Below, in pieces: positions 25,936 to 34,803 of a DNA stretch of 64,000 bases. The notes beneath the pieces are model-generated. The model had not been told where the DNA came from. It made no database searches and was given only the letters and a program-made list of their open reading frames with translations. This DNA comes from Chloroflexota bacterium (GTDB lineage Bacteria > Chloroflexota > Dehalococcoidia > Dehalococcoidales > JACQON01): assembly GCA_016202545.1 (NCBI GenBank), contig JACQON010000012.1:1-64000 (forward strand), in the 5' to 3' direction. The position numbers and the translations under genes were made by a program. Each line of letters starts with the position of its first letter. Position 1 is the first letter of the stretch.

Positions 25936-27762
25936 TCACAGGTACTCCTTTATCTTCCGGGCAAGGGCGGTGGTCATGCCCCTGACGGTGGCCACCTGGT
26001 CTACTGCCGCCTCGCGGATAGCCGGGACTGAGCCGAACTGTTTCAACAAAGCGCGCTTGCGCCTGGGTCCAATGCCGGGTATGGCATCCAGGGCGGAGGC
26101 GAAGGTCTCCCTCTTGTGGATTTTCCGGTGATAGCCCAGGGCGAAGCGGTGCGCCTCATCCCTGAGACGCTGGAGCAGTTGAAGGCCGGGGGAGGTAAGC
26201 GGCAGGGCGATAGGGCCCGGCCGGTGGGGCACAAAGACCTCCTCGTTCTCTTTGGCTAAACTGGCAACCGGCACAGCGGCGCCCGCTTCAGCCATGGCCG
26301 CTACCGCCGCGCTGAGCTGGCCCTTGCCGCCATCAATCAGGACGAGGTCAGGCAGCACGGCCCACGCCCCACCGGCGGCAGTCTCACCCTCCCGCAGGCG
26401 CTTGAATCGCCGCTTGAGCACTTCCTTAAGCATGGCATAGTCATCAGCCCCGCTCACCGTCTTGATGCTGAAGCGACGGTAGTGAGACGGCACCGGCCTG
26501 CCGTTTTCAAAGACCACCATGCTGCCGGTGGCCGCCTTTCCCTGTATATTGGAGATGTCATAGGCCTCCATGCGCGCCGGCAGGCGGGGCAGCTGGAGCT
26601 CGTCTTTTATCTCGCTCAGGGCGGCTGACAGCGCCGCCGGAGCGGCAAGCTGCCTGAGCTTAAGCTGCGCCAGGCCCTGGACGGCATTTTCAGCCACGAT
26701 GTTCACCAGTTGCCTTTTACTGCCCCGGCGCGGCACCTCGATGTTGACCTTGCTCCTCCTTTTATTCTGGAGCCAGCTCTCGATGGTGGCCGCGTCTTCC
26801 ACGGGATATTGGAGCAGCAGCAGCGGCGGTACGTAGGCGGCGGAGTTATAGAACTGCTTGACAAAGCTGGTCATTATCTGCTCCGGACGCTCGGAGCGAG
26901 TGCCCTGCAGCACGAAGCTCTCCCGCCCCACCAGCTTACCGCCGCGGACAAAGAAGACCTGGGCACACGCCTGGTCTTTGTCCTGGGCGAAGGCGATGGC
27001 ATCCTGCTCGCCGCTTACGGCGGCGGCAATCCGCTGTCCCTCTATAACCCGCTTTATGGCCTGGAGCTGGTCTCTGAGCAGGGCCGCCTTTTCAAAGTTC
27101 AGCGCCTCGGCAGACTCCGCCATTTTCCGCTCAAGCTCCCGGGCTACCCTCTCCTGCTTGCCTTCCAGGAAAAGGATGACCTGTCTTATTACTTCGGCAT
27201 ATTCCTCTTTGCTGGCCGCGCCGATGCAGGGCGCGACACAGCGATTCATGTTGTACTCCAGGCAGGCGCGGGAGTCGGTGCCGGTGACTGGCCTGGTGCA
27301 GGAGCGGAAAGGGAAAACGCCCTTCAACGCCTTGAGGGTCTGGCGGACTGATTTGGCGCTGGCGAACGGGCCGAAATAACGTCCGCCGTCCTCTTCCACG
27401 CGGCGGGTGAAATATATCCTGGGCCAGCCCTCATTGAGGGATATCTTGAGATAAGGAAAGGTCTTATCGTCCTTGAGCCGGACATTATAGCGCGGGTGAT
27501 ACCTCTTTATCAGGTTCAGCTCCAGGATGAGCGCCTCCTGCTCCGAACCGGTCACGAAGAACTCGATGTCAGCCACTCTGGTCACCATCTGCTGCAGCTT
27601 TGAGGGCAGCTTTTGCTGGGTGCCGAAGTATGACCGCACCCGGTGGCGCAGGATGGCCGCCTTGCCGACATACAGGATATTGCCCGCGGCGTCTTTCATC
27701 AGGTAAACGCCGGGGCTGGCCGGCAGCTGCTTCAGTTGTTCAGCTACAAGGTCGTGGGACAA
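25936..27762 (-). CDS. uvrC: UvrABC system protein C
   Basis: UvrC makes both incisions in nucleotide excision repair. The 608-residue protein has an N-terminal GIY-YIG-type domain (PGVYLMKDAAGNILYVGKA), a UVR motif (ERKMAESAEALNFEKAALLRDQL), an RNase H-like C-terminal nuclease with EAYDISNIQG and LVLIDGGKGQL, and a terminal helix-hairpin-helix pair (IPGIGPRRKRALLKQFG). The start is a TTG with GGGGG eight bases upstream; no ATG fits better. Confidence 0.96.
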   Translation of the reverse strand: MSHDLVAEQLKQLPASPGVYLMKDAAGNILYVGKAAILRHRVRSYFGTQQKLPSKLQQMVTRVADIEFFVTGSEQEALILELNLIKRYHPRYNVRLKDDKTFPYLKISLNEGWPRIYFTRRVEEDGGRYFGPFASAKSVRQTLKALKGVFPFRSCTRPVTGTDSRACLEYNMNRCVAPCIGAASKEEYAEVIRQVILFLEGKQERVARELERKMAESAEALNFEKAALLRDQLQAIKRVIEGQRIAAAVSGEQDAIAFAQDKDQACAQVFFVRGGKLVGRESFVLQGTRSERPEQIMTSFVKQFYNSAAYVPPLLLLQYPVEDAATIESWLQNKRRSKVNIEVPRRGSKRQLVNIVAENAVQGLAQLKLRQLAAPAALSAALSEIKDELQLPRLPARMEAYDISNIQGKAATGSMVVFENGRPVPSHYRRFSIKTVSGADDYAMLKEVLKRRFKRLREGETAAGGAWAVLPDLVLIDGGKGQLSAAVAAMAEAGAAVPVASLAKENEEVFVPHRPGPIALPLTSPGLQLLQRLRDEAHRFALGYHRKIHKRETFASALDAIPGIGPRRKRALLKQFGSVPAIREAAVDQVATVRGMTTALARKIKEYL

Positions 27763-27781
27763 CTTTTCAACCCCCGGATTT

Positions 27782-27809
27782 ATTGTAGCATAGCTGAAAG
27801 ACGGGCCAA
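27782..27809 (-). promoter_or_regulatory. uvrC promoter
   Basis: Minus-strand TTGGCC and TACAAT separated by 16 bases, 19 bases before the uvrC TTG. Confidence 0.45.
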
Positions 27810-27852
27810 AAGGCGCGTCTGGAGATTGTGTAATAATTCGGCGTTTATTTAC

Positions 27853-27880
27853 TTAACACAGGATTAGAACGTGGTAGAAT
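27853..27880 (+). promoter_or_regulatory. Promoter of the membrane protein gene at 27887
   Basis: TTAACA and TAGAAT are separated by 16 bases; the -10 box ends six bases before the ATG, which points to a leaderless or nearly leaderless transcript. Confidence 0.45.
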
Positions 27881-27886
27881 AGAGGC

Positions 27887-28654
27887 ATGGGATTTCTCAG
27901 GTTTATATACCATTGGGGAGGCGGTGTAATTATGGTAGCCGCCTTCGTTATTGGGATTCTTGCTTCATTTTCTGCCACAAGGGATTTAGTGGCATGGGCA
28001 AGCCCAGTGGGTATTCAACCAATACACATAGCGTTCTGGTTGCTTGGGGTTGGAGCTATATACACGACTATTATGCAAGGTCTACGTATTAGGCGGTTCG
28101 AGTCATCATCTCCTAACGTGGAATTTGACGGGTTATCGCCAGCCCAAGCCTCAATGGGCACAAGACAGGGATATTTTTATAGACTGGCATTCAAGAATAC
28201 TGCTAAGAATCCATCTGGTCAAAATTCTACCGCACTGGCCATGACCGCACATATAAGCATATTTGATAATGGGGGTGATATGGTTGATGATTGGGAGGGT
28301 CGTTGGGCAATATTAGATGAGCCTCTTTCATATGGCGAAATATGGCAATTAAACAGGTATGATTTACAGCCCAATAATCAGCAGGTTATTTTAGATATTG
28401 GTTTCAGATTTCAAGGGGAATCTCAATTTCAGGGATGGGACAATTTCCATTATCTTTCTGTAGGGCAACCTAGAAGATGTCTCGGCATCGGTTCCTATAA
28501 AATACGAGTTTTACTTGCGGCTTCAAATATCACGAAAAAAGAATGGTGGTTTACCCTAAATATTCCTAATGAACCTCAAGCTGATGATTTAAAACAAGTT
28601 GAGATAAAACGCATTAAGAAACCAGCGATTCATAAGAAAGATTCTCAGCCTTGA
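27887..28654 (+). CDS. Hypothetical membrane protein with a large soluble domain
   Basis: The 255-residue protein was not recognised. Two membrane helices are visible (about 12-30 and 46-62), followed by a soluble, beta-rich domain of some 180 residues and a basic tail (QVEIKRIKKPAIHKK). The architecture resembles the protein coded inside the trp operon at 52272, but sequence similarity is not evident. The gene is AT-richer than its neighbours uvrC and xerC and stands alone, so it looks acquired. Confidence 0.6.
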   Translation: MGFLRFIYHWGGGVIMVAAFVIGILASFSATRDLVAWASPVGIQPIHIAFWLLGVGAIYTTIMQGLRIRRFESSSPNVEFDGLSPAQASMGTRQGYFYRLAFKNTAKNPSGQNSTALAMTAHISIFDNGGDMVDDWEGRWAILDEPLSYGEIWQLNRYDLQPNNQQVILDIGFRFQGESQFQGWDNFHYLSVGQPRRCLGIGSYKIRVLLAASNITKKEWWFTLNIPNEPQADDLKQVEIKRIKKPAIHKKDSQP

Positions 28655-28866
28655 TTAACTTTAGAAGCGTATCCCTGACATAGAATTCACTGTTTCCGGA
28701 CAACCTCATCAAAGGGGTGAGGTTAGTAAACAATCTCTGCCTTCCCCACTTGAGAGGTCAGTTGAAGCCAACTTACCTGGGGTTACCGGATACCTTCTGG
28801 CGGCGGGGCTGTTTTTTCCCTTTTATTATGTTAAAATAAGCTTACGAATCTGTGCGGAGTACCGTA

Positions 28867-29775
28867 GTGAAGCAGGTAGTCGAGGATTTCCTGAAGCATC
28901 TGAGCGTGGAAAAGGGCTTTTCCCCGAACACCATCGTCGCTTACCGCAATGACCTGCACTACCTGGCCAGCTTTATCGAGGCTGAGGCCGCCCGGCGGGG
29001 CTGGATTCCGCCCTGGGCAGGCTTTGACCGCCAGGCCATGCTGAGCTACATGCTCAGCCTTAAGGAGCGGAACTACGCCCCGACCACGATAGCTCGCAAG
29101 GTGGCTGCGGCCAAGTCCCTTTTCGGGTTCATGGTTGCCGAAGGCATCATGAGCGCCAACCCGACCAAAGACGTGGCTTCGCCCAAGGTGGGGAGGTCAT
29201 TGCCCCGTCCGATTTCAGCAAACCAGGCGCGCCGCCTGCTGGAGGAACCGTCCAAGCTGTTCACGCTGGAGGCCAGAAGGGATAAGGCGATGCTGGCCTT
29301 ACTATATGCCAGCGGCATGAGGGTGAGCGAGCTGGTATCTTTAAATATGGATGATGTGGACACCGGGAACGGCTATGTGCGCTGCTTCGGCAAAGGGCGC
29401 AAAGAGCGGGTTATCCCTATCTACGTGCAGGCAGCTATAGCCGTAAAGGAGTATACAAAAGAGGTCCGACCTCATCTGGCGCATGGTCCTGATGAGAAGG
29501 CCCTATTTCTTAACCTTCGCGGTGGCAGGTTGACCAGGCAGGGATTCTGGCAGAAGCTGAAGGGCTATGCTAAATCAGCCGGACTGGATGCCCATGTTAC
29601 TCCTCATACCCTGCGGCACAGCTTTGCCACCCACATGCTGAGCGGTGGAGCTGACTTGAGGTCGGTACAGGAGCTACTGGGCCATGCCAATATCTCGACG
29701 ACTCAAGTCTATACCCACCTCACCTCGGAGCATGTCCGGCGCACCTATGATAAGTCTCACCCCAGGGCTAAGTAG
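28867..29775 (+). CDS. Tyrosine recombinase, XerC/XerD family
   Basis: The protein is about 302 residues, with a SAM-like core-binding domain (VEKGFSPNTIVAYRNDL) and a catalytic domain with Arg in SGMRVSELVSL, HTLRHSFATHML, GHANI and the Tyr nucleophile in TQVYTHL. It would resolve chromosome dimers at dif with FtsK; only one Xer is in the window, so C or D type cannot be decided. I prefer the GTG at 28867 (GGAG eight bases upstream) over an in-frame GTG at 28852. The upstream gap (28655-28866) has no gene, only fragments resembling the dispersed repeats. Confidence 0.92.
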   Translation: MKQVVEDFLKHLSVEKGFSPNTIVAYRNDLHYLASFIEAEAARRGWIPPWAGFDRQAMLSYMLSLKERNYAPTTIARKVAAAKSLFGFMVAEGIMSANPTKDVASPKVGRSLPRPISANQARRLLEEPSKLFTLEARRDKAMLALLYASGMRVSELVSLNMDDVDTGNGYVRCFGKGRKERVIPIYVQAAIAVKEYTKEVRPHLAHGPDEKALFLNLRGGRLTRQGFWQKLKGYAKSAGLDAHVTPHTLRHSFATHMLSGGADLRSVQELLGHANISTTQVYTHLTSEHVRRTYDKSHPRAK

Positions 29776-29795
29776 TCTGGCGATGGAGGTAACAG

Positions 29796-30071
29796 ATGCC
29801 TGGTAAATCACCGCGGGGTAAGCACCTGTCCGGGGGCAAGAAGGCGAAAAGCAAGCGCCGCTTAGCAGCGGCGGCCCAGCCCCAGACAGCGGCCCGAACT
29901 GCTGAAGCTGTCTCTCCGCCAAAGGCACCGTCTCCGGTGAGTATGCCGGCTGCGGCAGCAAAGGCACCGGCAGCCCGGTATGACTACGTGGTCGCTGAGC
30001 TGCGGAGAATTGCCATCCTGGGCGGAATAATGGTAGTCATCCTCATAGCGCTGGCCCTGGCCTTGTCCTAG
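29796..30071 (+). CDS. Small basic protein with a C-terminal membrane anchor
   Basis: The 91-residue product has a Lys/Arg/Gly-rich N terminus (KSPRGKHLSGGKKAKSKRR), an Ala/Pro-rich linker and a single C-terminal hydrophobic helix (about 70-90), the architecture of a tail-anchored protein with a nucleic-acid- or membrane-binding head. No family was recognised. It follows the recombinase gene by 20 bases and is probably in the same transcript. Confidence 0.6.
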   Translation: MPGKSPRGKHLSGGKKAKSKRRLAAAAQPQTAARTAEAVSPPKAPSPVSMPAAAAKAPAARYDYVVAELRRIAILGGIMVVILIALALALS

Positions 30072-30102
30072 CGTCATATCAAATAAATAGGTGACTGTTC
30101 TA

Positions 30103-30183
30103 CCCCATCAGAAATGGGGAAGTGCCTTGAGGGGAACTCAGTACACTAGCCCCGCTGCGGTGGTGAAGCCACCCACTGGCTTC
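30103..30183. other. Non-coding stretch with two stable hairpins
   Basis: The gap between two plus-strand genes holds hairpins CCCCAT-cagaa-ATGGGG (30103-30119) and GAAGCC-acccact-GGCTTC (30165-30183). No U run follows either one, so they are not standard terminators. They could be a small structured RNA or the worn end of a mobile element. Confidence 0.3.
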
Positions 30184-30266
30184 AATCAGGCAATCTCCCA
30201 GTCCTTCATTATTGCGCTCATGACCGCGCTGGAAGTGGCGCTCTGGAAGAGGAGGAGCCGTTTACC

Positions 30267-30818
30267 GTGAGATACAGATGGTGGGTATACATAGCTGCCT
30301 CCGTCTTTGGCGCGGGCCTGGCGTCAGGGCTGGTCGTCTCGCCCCAGGCAGCCGGGCCGATTTCACAGGGACTTATTTCCCTGGAAGAGCTTGCCGACCT
30401 TCTGGCAGGTCTTCCCCGCCCGGCTATCTTTGCCCTCATATTCCTCAAGAACGTCTCTGCGCTGCTGGTAAGCTTTGCCCTCAGCCCGTTCCTGTGCCTG
30501 ATGCCGCTTCTGTCTCTAGTTGCCAATGGCTGGGTCATCGCCATCGTTTCAGGGGAGGTAGTCCGGCAGAAGTCCATCGGTTTCCTGCTGGCTGGCCTGC
30601 TGCCCCACGGCATTTTCGAGCTACCGGCTTTTGTACTGGGGCAGGCAGCGGCCCTCAGCTTCGGCGCCGTGGTCATGCTGGCCCTGTTCAAAAAGGAAAC
30701 AAGAGCGCTATTGCCGGGAAACGTGAGGCTGAGCTTCAGGTATCTTGTGGTGGCAATCGTCTTGCTGCTGCCGGCGGCCCTCATCGAGGCCTATATCACG
30801 CCGTTGCTGCTGAAGTGA
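30267..30818 (+). CDS. SpoIIM-family membrane protein
   Basis: The 183-residue protein has about five membrane helices and the family-like segment NGWVIAIVSGEVVRQKSIGFLLAGLLPHGIFELPAF, in which the GLLPHGIFELPA motif is characteristic of the SpoIIM/DUF95 group. In spore formers SpoIIM joins a peptidoglycan-remodelling complex; in non-spore formers the role is unknown. The GTG start has AGGAGGAG upstream. Confidence 0.82.
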   Translation: MRYRWWVYIAASVFGAGLASGLVVSPQAAGPISQGLISLEELADLLAGLPRPAIFALIFLKNVSALLVSFALSPFLCLMPLLSLVANGWVIAIVSGEVVRQKSIGFLLAGLLPHGIFELPAFVLGQAAALSFGAVVMLALFKKETRALLPGNVRLSFRYLVVAIVLLLPAALIEAYITPLLLK

Positions 30819-30914
30819 GTGGTTTTTTCCTTTGCCGGGCGGATTTTCGTTTGAGTTTCCTCTCAGTTCCTGGCTGGGGGTTCCGGCGTTAAGAGTGTGG
30901 CCTTGACGCATCGG

Positions 30915-31352
30915 CTACTGCTGCTTGTAGGTGAGCTGATAGCCCTGTCTCTCCCATTCCATCATGCCGCCGTCCAGGTTCCATATATCGCTGAACCCGA
31001 GGCCTACCATCGTCCCGGCGGCGATGCTGCTCATTCGGTCCGACCGGCAGTACAGGACGAGCTTTGCCCCCTTATCTCCGGGCAACCTGGACAGGTTCTG
31101 CTCAATCTTATCGAAGGGGACGAAGAGGTCAGTGCCGGCGATTTCTCCCTCATACGGTATATGCACGTTGACCAGGAGGAAGTCCTTATTTTCCAGCATT
31201 GATTTAAGCTGGGCTACGGTGATGTCCCGGTAGGAGCCGCCGTCAACCTTGACCTCCACACCGTATGATGGGGCCGGGCTTGTCCGCCCGCAGGCGGAGA
31301 GTACCAGGGCCATTGATGCCAGTATGACCAATATAATTCCCGCACGCTTCAT
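30915..31352 (-). CDS. Rhodanese-like lipoprotein
   Basis: A 145-residue exported lipoprotein: signal peptide with lipobox LSAC and lipidation at Cys21, then a rhodanese domain. The likely active-site Cys is in LYCRSDRMS near residue 102, followed by NLDGGMMEWERQGY, a typical rhodanese end. Such proteins carry sulfane sulfur or bind thiophilic metals outside the membrane. It is the last gene of the long minus-strand array that includes lgt and the copper genes. Whether it shares a transcript with them is not proven. Confidence 0.85.
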   Translation of the reverse strand: MKRAGIILVILASMALVLSACGRTSPAPSYGVEVKVDGGSYRDITVAQLKSMLENKDFLLVNVHIPYEGEIAGTDLFVPFDKIEQNLSRLPGDKGAKLVLYCRSDRMSSIAAGTMVGLGFSDIWNLDGGMMEWERQGYQLTYKQQ

Positions 31353-31380
31353 CTTCCCACACCACCCCTTGATTTTAGTT

Positions 31381-31467
31381 TCATTTTGCCAGCGCCGGGA
31401 TGACCAGCCAGGTTGTCAGCAAGCCAGTGACTCCCGCCAGCAGCCCGATGACCAAAAACTTCTTCAT
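31381..31467 (-). CDS. 28-residue single-helix membrane peptide
   Basis: A short open frame, MKKFLVIGLLAGVTGLLTTW then LVIPALAK, runs from an ATG two bases after the lgt stop, with AGGAGGAG about 12 bases upstream (inside the end of lgt). It would be a single hydrophobic helix with a positively charged N terminus. Codon start, ribosome site and position between lgt and the rhodanese lipoprotein favour a real gene, but a peptide this short could be chance. Confidence 0.45.
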   Translation of the reverse strand: MKKFLVIGLLAGVTGLLTTWLVIPALAK

Positions 31468-31468
31468 A

Positions 31469-32275
31469 TCAGGCTAGCTCCTCCTGTCTTTGCTCCCTTC
31501 TTGCCTTAGCCAAGTATAACATTCCCGCCACAGCGCCGACAAGCACCAGCAGGGCGATTATCTGGGCCTGCTGAAATCCCCAGAGCGTGATGTCTTCCTG
31601 CCGGACGAAGGTAAGCATGAAGCGTCCCACCGAGTACAGCGAGAGATAGCTCAGGAACACCAGGCCGTCTCGCTTGAAGTGGCGGCCAAGCTGCCAGATT
31701 ACCAGCAACGACATGGCATTCCATAGCATCTCGTATACCGGGTAGGGGTGAGTGGGCAAGCCGAACAGGCTCGGCGGAATAGAGGCGTTGGGGTGGATAT
31801 AGATGAAGGCCCAGGGCAGGCTGGTGACCCCCCCGTAGGCATCGCCGTTGACGATGCAGCCGAACCTGCCGATTATATGGGCGGTGAGCAGCGCCGGGGC
31901 CAGGGCATCGACGAGTTTGCCCAGCGGGAGGTGCCTTGCCCACGCATAGACAACCACGGCAACTCCCCCCCCGGCCAGGGCACCCCAGATGGCCAGGCCC
32001 CCCTGCTGGAACTGTATTATCTGGAGCGGGTTAGCGGCGTAGTAGCTCAGCTTGTCTATGACGTGGAACAGCCGGGCGCCGAGCACGCCGGCAACAACCA
32101 CCCACAGGGCAAGGGAGTAGATTTCCTCGGTGGCAATCCCTTTGCGCCTGGCCTGCCGCGCCGTTATCAGCACCGCCGCCACTATGGCCGACATTATCGC
32201 CAGAGTGTACCAGCGGAGCTCATAACCGCCGATATGGAAGATTATCGGGTCAATATTGATTACTATTCCGTTCAT
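31469..32275 (-). CDS. lgt: Prolipoprotein diacylglyceryl transferase
   Basis: Lgt adds diacylglycerol to the lipobox Cys of prolipoproteins. The 268-residue protein has about seven membrane helices, the YTLAIMSAI N-terminal helix region, and the Lgt signature in the form GRFGCIVNGDAYG (normally GRxGNFxNxE-like). Its start overlaps the NfeD-like gene by 26 bases. At least two predicted lipoproteins are coded in the same array, which gives lgt a local logic. Confidence 0.93.
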   Translation of the reverse strand: MNGIVINIDPIIFHIGGYELRWYTLAIMSAIVAAVLITARQARRKGIATEEIYSLALWVVVAGVLGARLFHVIDKLSYYAANPLQIIQFQQGGLAIWGALAGGGVAVVVYAWARHLPLGKLVDALAPALLTAHIIGRFGCIVNGDAYGGVTSLPWAFIYIHPNASIPPSLFGLPTHPYPVYEMLWNAMSLLVIWQLGRHFKRDGLVFLSYLSLYSVGRFMLTFVRQEDITLWGFQQAQIIALLVLVGAVAGMLYLAKARREQRQEELA

Positions 32276-32648
32276 TATCCGTTGCTCCTTGTCCCTCCGG
32301 GTGGCCCTCTCGCCGGACTATCACCCCGATTCCCTTTACCCCCACTATTTTCACCTGCTCGCCTACTTCCAGGGCCTCGTTACAATAGGCGCTCCACAGC
32401 TCGCCCCCGGACCGCACCAGGTAGTGGGCAAGCTGCTCCGGCCTTGACCTGGATACCACCTCGGCGCTGGTGCCCACCAGGCTCTGGAACCCGTCCTGTA
32501 CCGGCCGCCTCATGGCTCTGGCTATCGGCCAGTACAGGCCCGCCGACAGCAAGACTATGAAGCCGTAGCCGGGCAGGGCATCGCTGAGAGGCAGCAGCCA
32601 GAACAGCGGCAGCCCCAGCACTGGCATTAACAACACAAGGTGACACAT
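32250..32648 (-). CDS. NfeD-like membrane protein
   Basis: The 132-residue protein has one or two N-terminal membrane helices (about 4-20 and 27-43) and a C-terminal OB-fold-like domain: LVGTSAEVVSR, SGGELWSAYCNEALEVGEQVKIVGVKGIGVIVRR. This is the short NfeD form often linked to flotillin or stomatin proteins in membrane quality control. No such partner lies next to it. It overlaps lgt. Confidence 0.78.
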   Translation of the reverse strand: MCHLVLLMPVLGLPLFWLLPLSDALPGYGFIVLLSAGLYWPIARAMRRPVQDGFQSLVGTSAEVVSRSRPEQLAHYLVRSGGELWSAYCNEALEVGEQVKIVGVKGIGVIVRREGHPEGQGATDNERNSNQY

Positions 32649-32713
32649 CTCTCTCGACTACCTCCTCAGCCCGATGATTTATGGCCAGGAAACTCCTTCA
32701 GTTATTTCCCTAT

Positions 32714-33583
32714 TCAGGAGCGCAGCTTTGATTCCTTAAATCTCGACGGGGCCTTTTCAAACTCCCTCCGGCACTCAAGCGAGCAGAAGTAGAACTTCTC
32801 CCCTTCGTATTCTATAACGTTTGTCGTCTTATCTTTCTCGACTGCCATCAGGCACACCGGGTCTATGGTAACCCCCTCAGACCACCTGGGCCTGAGCCGG
32901 CCATCTTCAAGCCAGAGGACTCTGTCAGCAAAATACCTTATCCTCAGGTCATGGCTTACTATCACGGCGGTCTTGCCTTTATCTTTAGCGATTTTCCTGA
33001 GCAACTCCATCACGCCCTGGCCCGTTTTGGAATCCAGATTGGCTGTAGGCTCATCAGCAAGCAGAATAGGCGGGTCATTGGCCAGCGCCCTGGCAATAGC
33101 CACCCGTTGCTGTTCGCCGCCGCTCAAGTTGGCCGGTCTGTGACCGAGCCTCATCTCCAGATTCAGCTCTTCCAGAAGTTGCCTGGCTTTTTGCCTGGCC
33201 TTTTCCCCCTTTGCTCCGGCGAGATTCATGGCCAGTTCAACATTCTGGACAGCGGTCAGCGCCGAAAGCAGGTTTGGCGTCTGGAAAATGAAGCCGAAAG
33301 TTTGCAGCCTGACCTGGCACAGGCTTCCTTCCGGACATGCCGAGATGCTGGTGCCGTTGACGATGACATCGCCCGAGGTCGGCTTCAGCAAAGCGCCAAT
33401 CACCTGCAAAAGGGTAGTCTTACCTGAACCCGACGGCCCCATGACAGCCACAATCTCCCCTTCGAGGACGTGGAGGGAGACATCATCAATAGCTTTTACC
33501 GCCACGTGCCCGCTGCCATATACCTTGGACAGGTGCTGCAGGTCGATAGCCACATGGTCCATCTTATCAAGCTGCGCTGTCAT
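32714..33583 (-). CDS. ABC transporter ATPase fused to a YHS metal-binding domain
   Basis: Residues 1 to about 232 are a MacB/LolD-type ATPase with Walker A GPSGSGKTT, signature LSGGEQQRVAIARALA, Walker B ILLADEP and the His switch VIVSHD. Residues about 238-285 form a YHS domain: DPVCLM, then FYFCSLECRREFEKAPSRF. YHS domains bind metals, commonly copper. The partner permease is the next gene upstream in transcription (three bases between), and a free-standing YHS protein lies beyond that. A metal-controlled or metal-handling ABC system is inferred. The YHS motif has Leu for Gly in the DPVCGM consensus. Confidence 0.88.
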   Translation of the reverse strand: MTAQLDKMDHVAIDLQHLSKVYGSGHVAVKAIDDVSLHVLEGEIVAVMGPSGSGKTTLLQVIGALLKPTSGDVIVNGTSISACPEGSLCQVRLQTFGFIFQTPNLLSALTAVQNVELAMNLAGAKGEKARQKARQLLEELNLEMRLGHRPANLSGGEQQRVAIARALANDPPILLADEPTANLDSKTGQGVMELLRKIAKDKGKTAVIVSHDLRIRYFADRVLWLEDGRLRPRWSEGVTIDPVCLMAVEKDKTTNVIEYEGEKFYFCSLECRREFEKAPSRFKESKLRS

Positions 33584-33585
33584 TA

Positions 33586-34692
33586 TTATCCTTTGAACAC
33601 AATAGCCGGGTCTATTCTGGACAGCCTTCTCACAGGAATAAACGAAGCTATCAGCCCGGTAGCAACAAAGAGCAGGAATACCAGCAGCACCATCTGCGGG
33701 GTAAGAAGCACGACAAACTCGGGAACGAAATACCGCAGCAGCGATATCAGCGGCGGTGAAATGGCAGCGCCGATGACGAAACCGAAGATTGAGACAACCA
33801 GGGCTTGAAATAGCGTCATTCTATATAGGTAGGAGTTGGTCGCTCCGATGGCTCTCACTATCCCGTACTCCCGGCTCTTTTCAATGGTCATGGTATGGAC
33901 CAGCAGTCCCACGACCAGTACGGCTACCAGGATACCAATGGCGCTTATGACCAGTATGATGGGCAGAAACCCGCCAACCGTCTCATCCTTCGCCTCGGCC
34001 GCATTCTCCTCGCTGACGCTGGCCGAAACACCGGCTACGGCGCTCTCAATCGCCTTCTTAACATCCATGACCTGTGAAGCGGAATCCACCTTTATCAGGA
34101 AGAAGTTGGTCAGGTTGGCCGGCATGAAATAGCGAGCGTCCTCAAGCGTGACGAAAGCCATGTAGGAAATCATGGTGAATGTCTCATCTGAAATACCGAC
34201 AATCTTGAATCGCCTGCTTTCCAATTCTATGTATTCGCCCATATCCAGGCCATTCTTCTTCGCCAGTACCCTGTCCACGATTATTTCGCCAGCGCCGGGT
34301 CTGGCTGCCCCCCTGACGACTTTCCACGGACCCCCCAGCCCGCTTTCGGTGTCGTAACCGTTTACGCTAACGAGGAGCTTCTCTCCATTAAGCTCGGTTG
34401 CCACGGGCCTCCGTATCAGCGGCGCAACTTTCTGGACTCCGTCTATCGCCCTCAAGCTCTCGCCCAGGTCAGAGGAGAGCAGCGACGGGCTATGCAAAGA
34501 GCCGGATGACCCTTTGGAGGTTACCCACAGGTCGGCGCCGGCCTTGAGGACCATGTTCTCCACCACACGGTCAATGCCGAGGTACAGCCCGGTGGTGGCG
34601 AATATCAGGAAAACGGCCAGTATTACCCCGGCGACGCTCAGAGCAATCTTTGATTTTTCGTGTAGCAGGTTTTCCTTAGCCAGCGAGACCAT
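33586..34692 (-). CDS. ABC transporter permease, FtsX/MacB type
   Basis: The 368-residue protein has one N-terminal helix (about 18-40), a large extracytoplasmic domain (about 45-240) and three C-terminal helices with the FtsX-type segments KSREYGIVRAIGATNSYLYRMTLFQA and IPVRRLSRIDPA. Such permeases act by mechanotransmission rather than classic transport, for example pulling lipoproteins or signalling across the membrane. It pairs with the ATPase-YHS gene. The 111-base gap upstream could hold its own promoter. Confidence 0.88.
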   Translation of the reverse strand: MVSLAKENLLHEKSKIALSVAGVILAVFLIFATTGLYLGIDRVVENMVLKAGADLWVTSKGSSGSLHSPSLLSSDLGESLRAIDGVQKVAPLIRRPVATELNGEKLLVSVNGYDTESGLGGPWKVVRGAARPGAGEIIVDRVLAKKNGLDMGEYIELESRRFKIVGISDETFTMISYMAFVTLEDARYFMPANLTNFFLIKVDSASQVMDVKKAIESAVAGVSASVSEENAAEAKDETVGGFLPIILVISAIGILVAVLVVGLLVHTMTIEKSREYGIVRAIGATNSYLYRMTLFQALVVSIFGFVIGAAISPPLISLLRYFVPEFVVLLTPQMVLLVFLLFVATGLIASFIPVRRLSRIDPAIVFKG

Positions 34693-34803
34693 TTCGCCTC
34701 ATCGTCCTTTCTCAAAGCAAAAATAATGTCCTTGCCCACGCATAACATACCTATATTTGGCCGTATGCGAGAGACCAGGCCGCCGCGCCGTTACCAGGCT
34801 AAG

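Noticed and set aside
31748-32560. 270-codon open frame antisense to lgt
   Set aside because: It opposes a clear Lgt with conserved motif and membrane helices; the antisense product is Pro/Arg/Gly-rich without domains.
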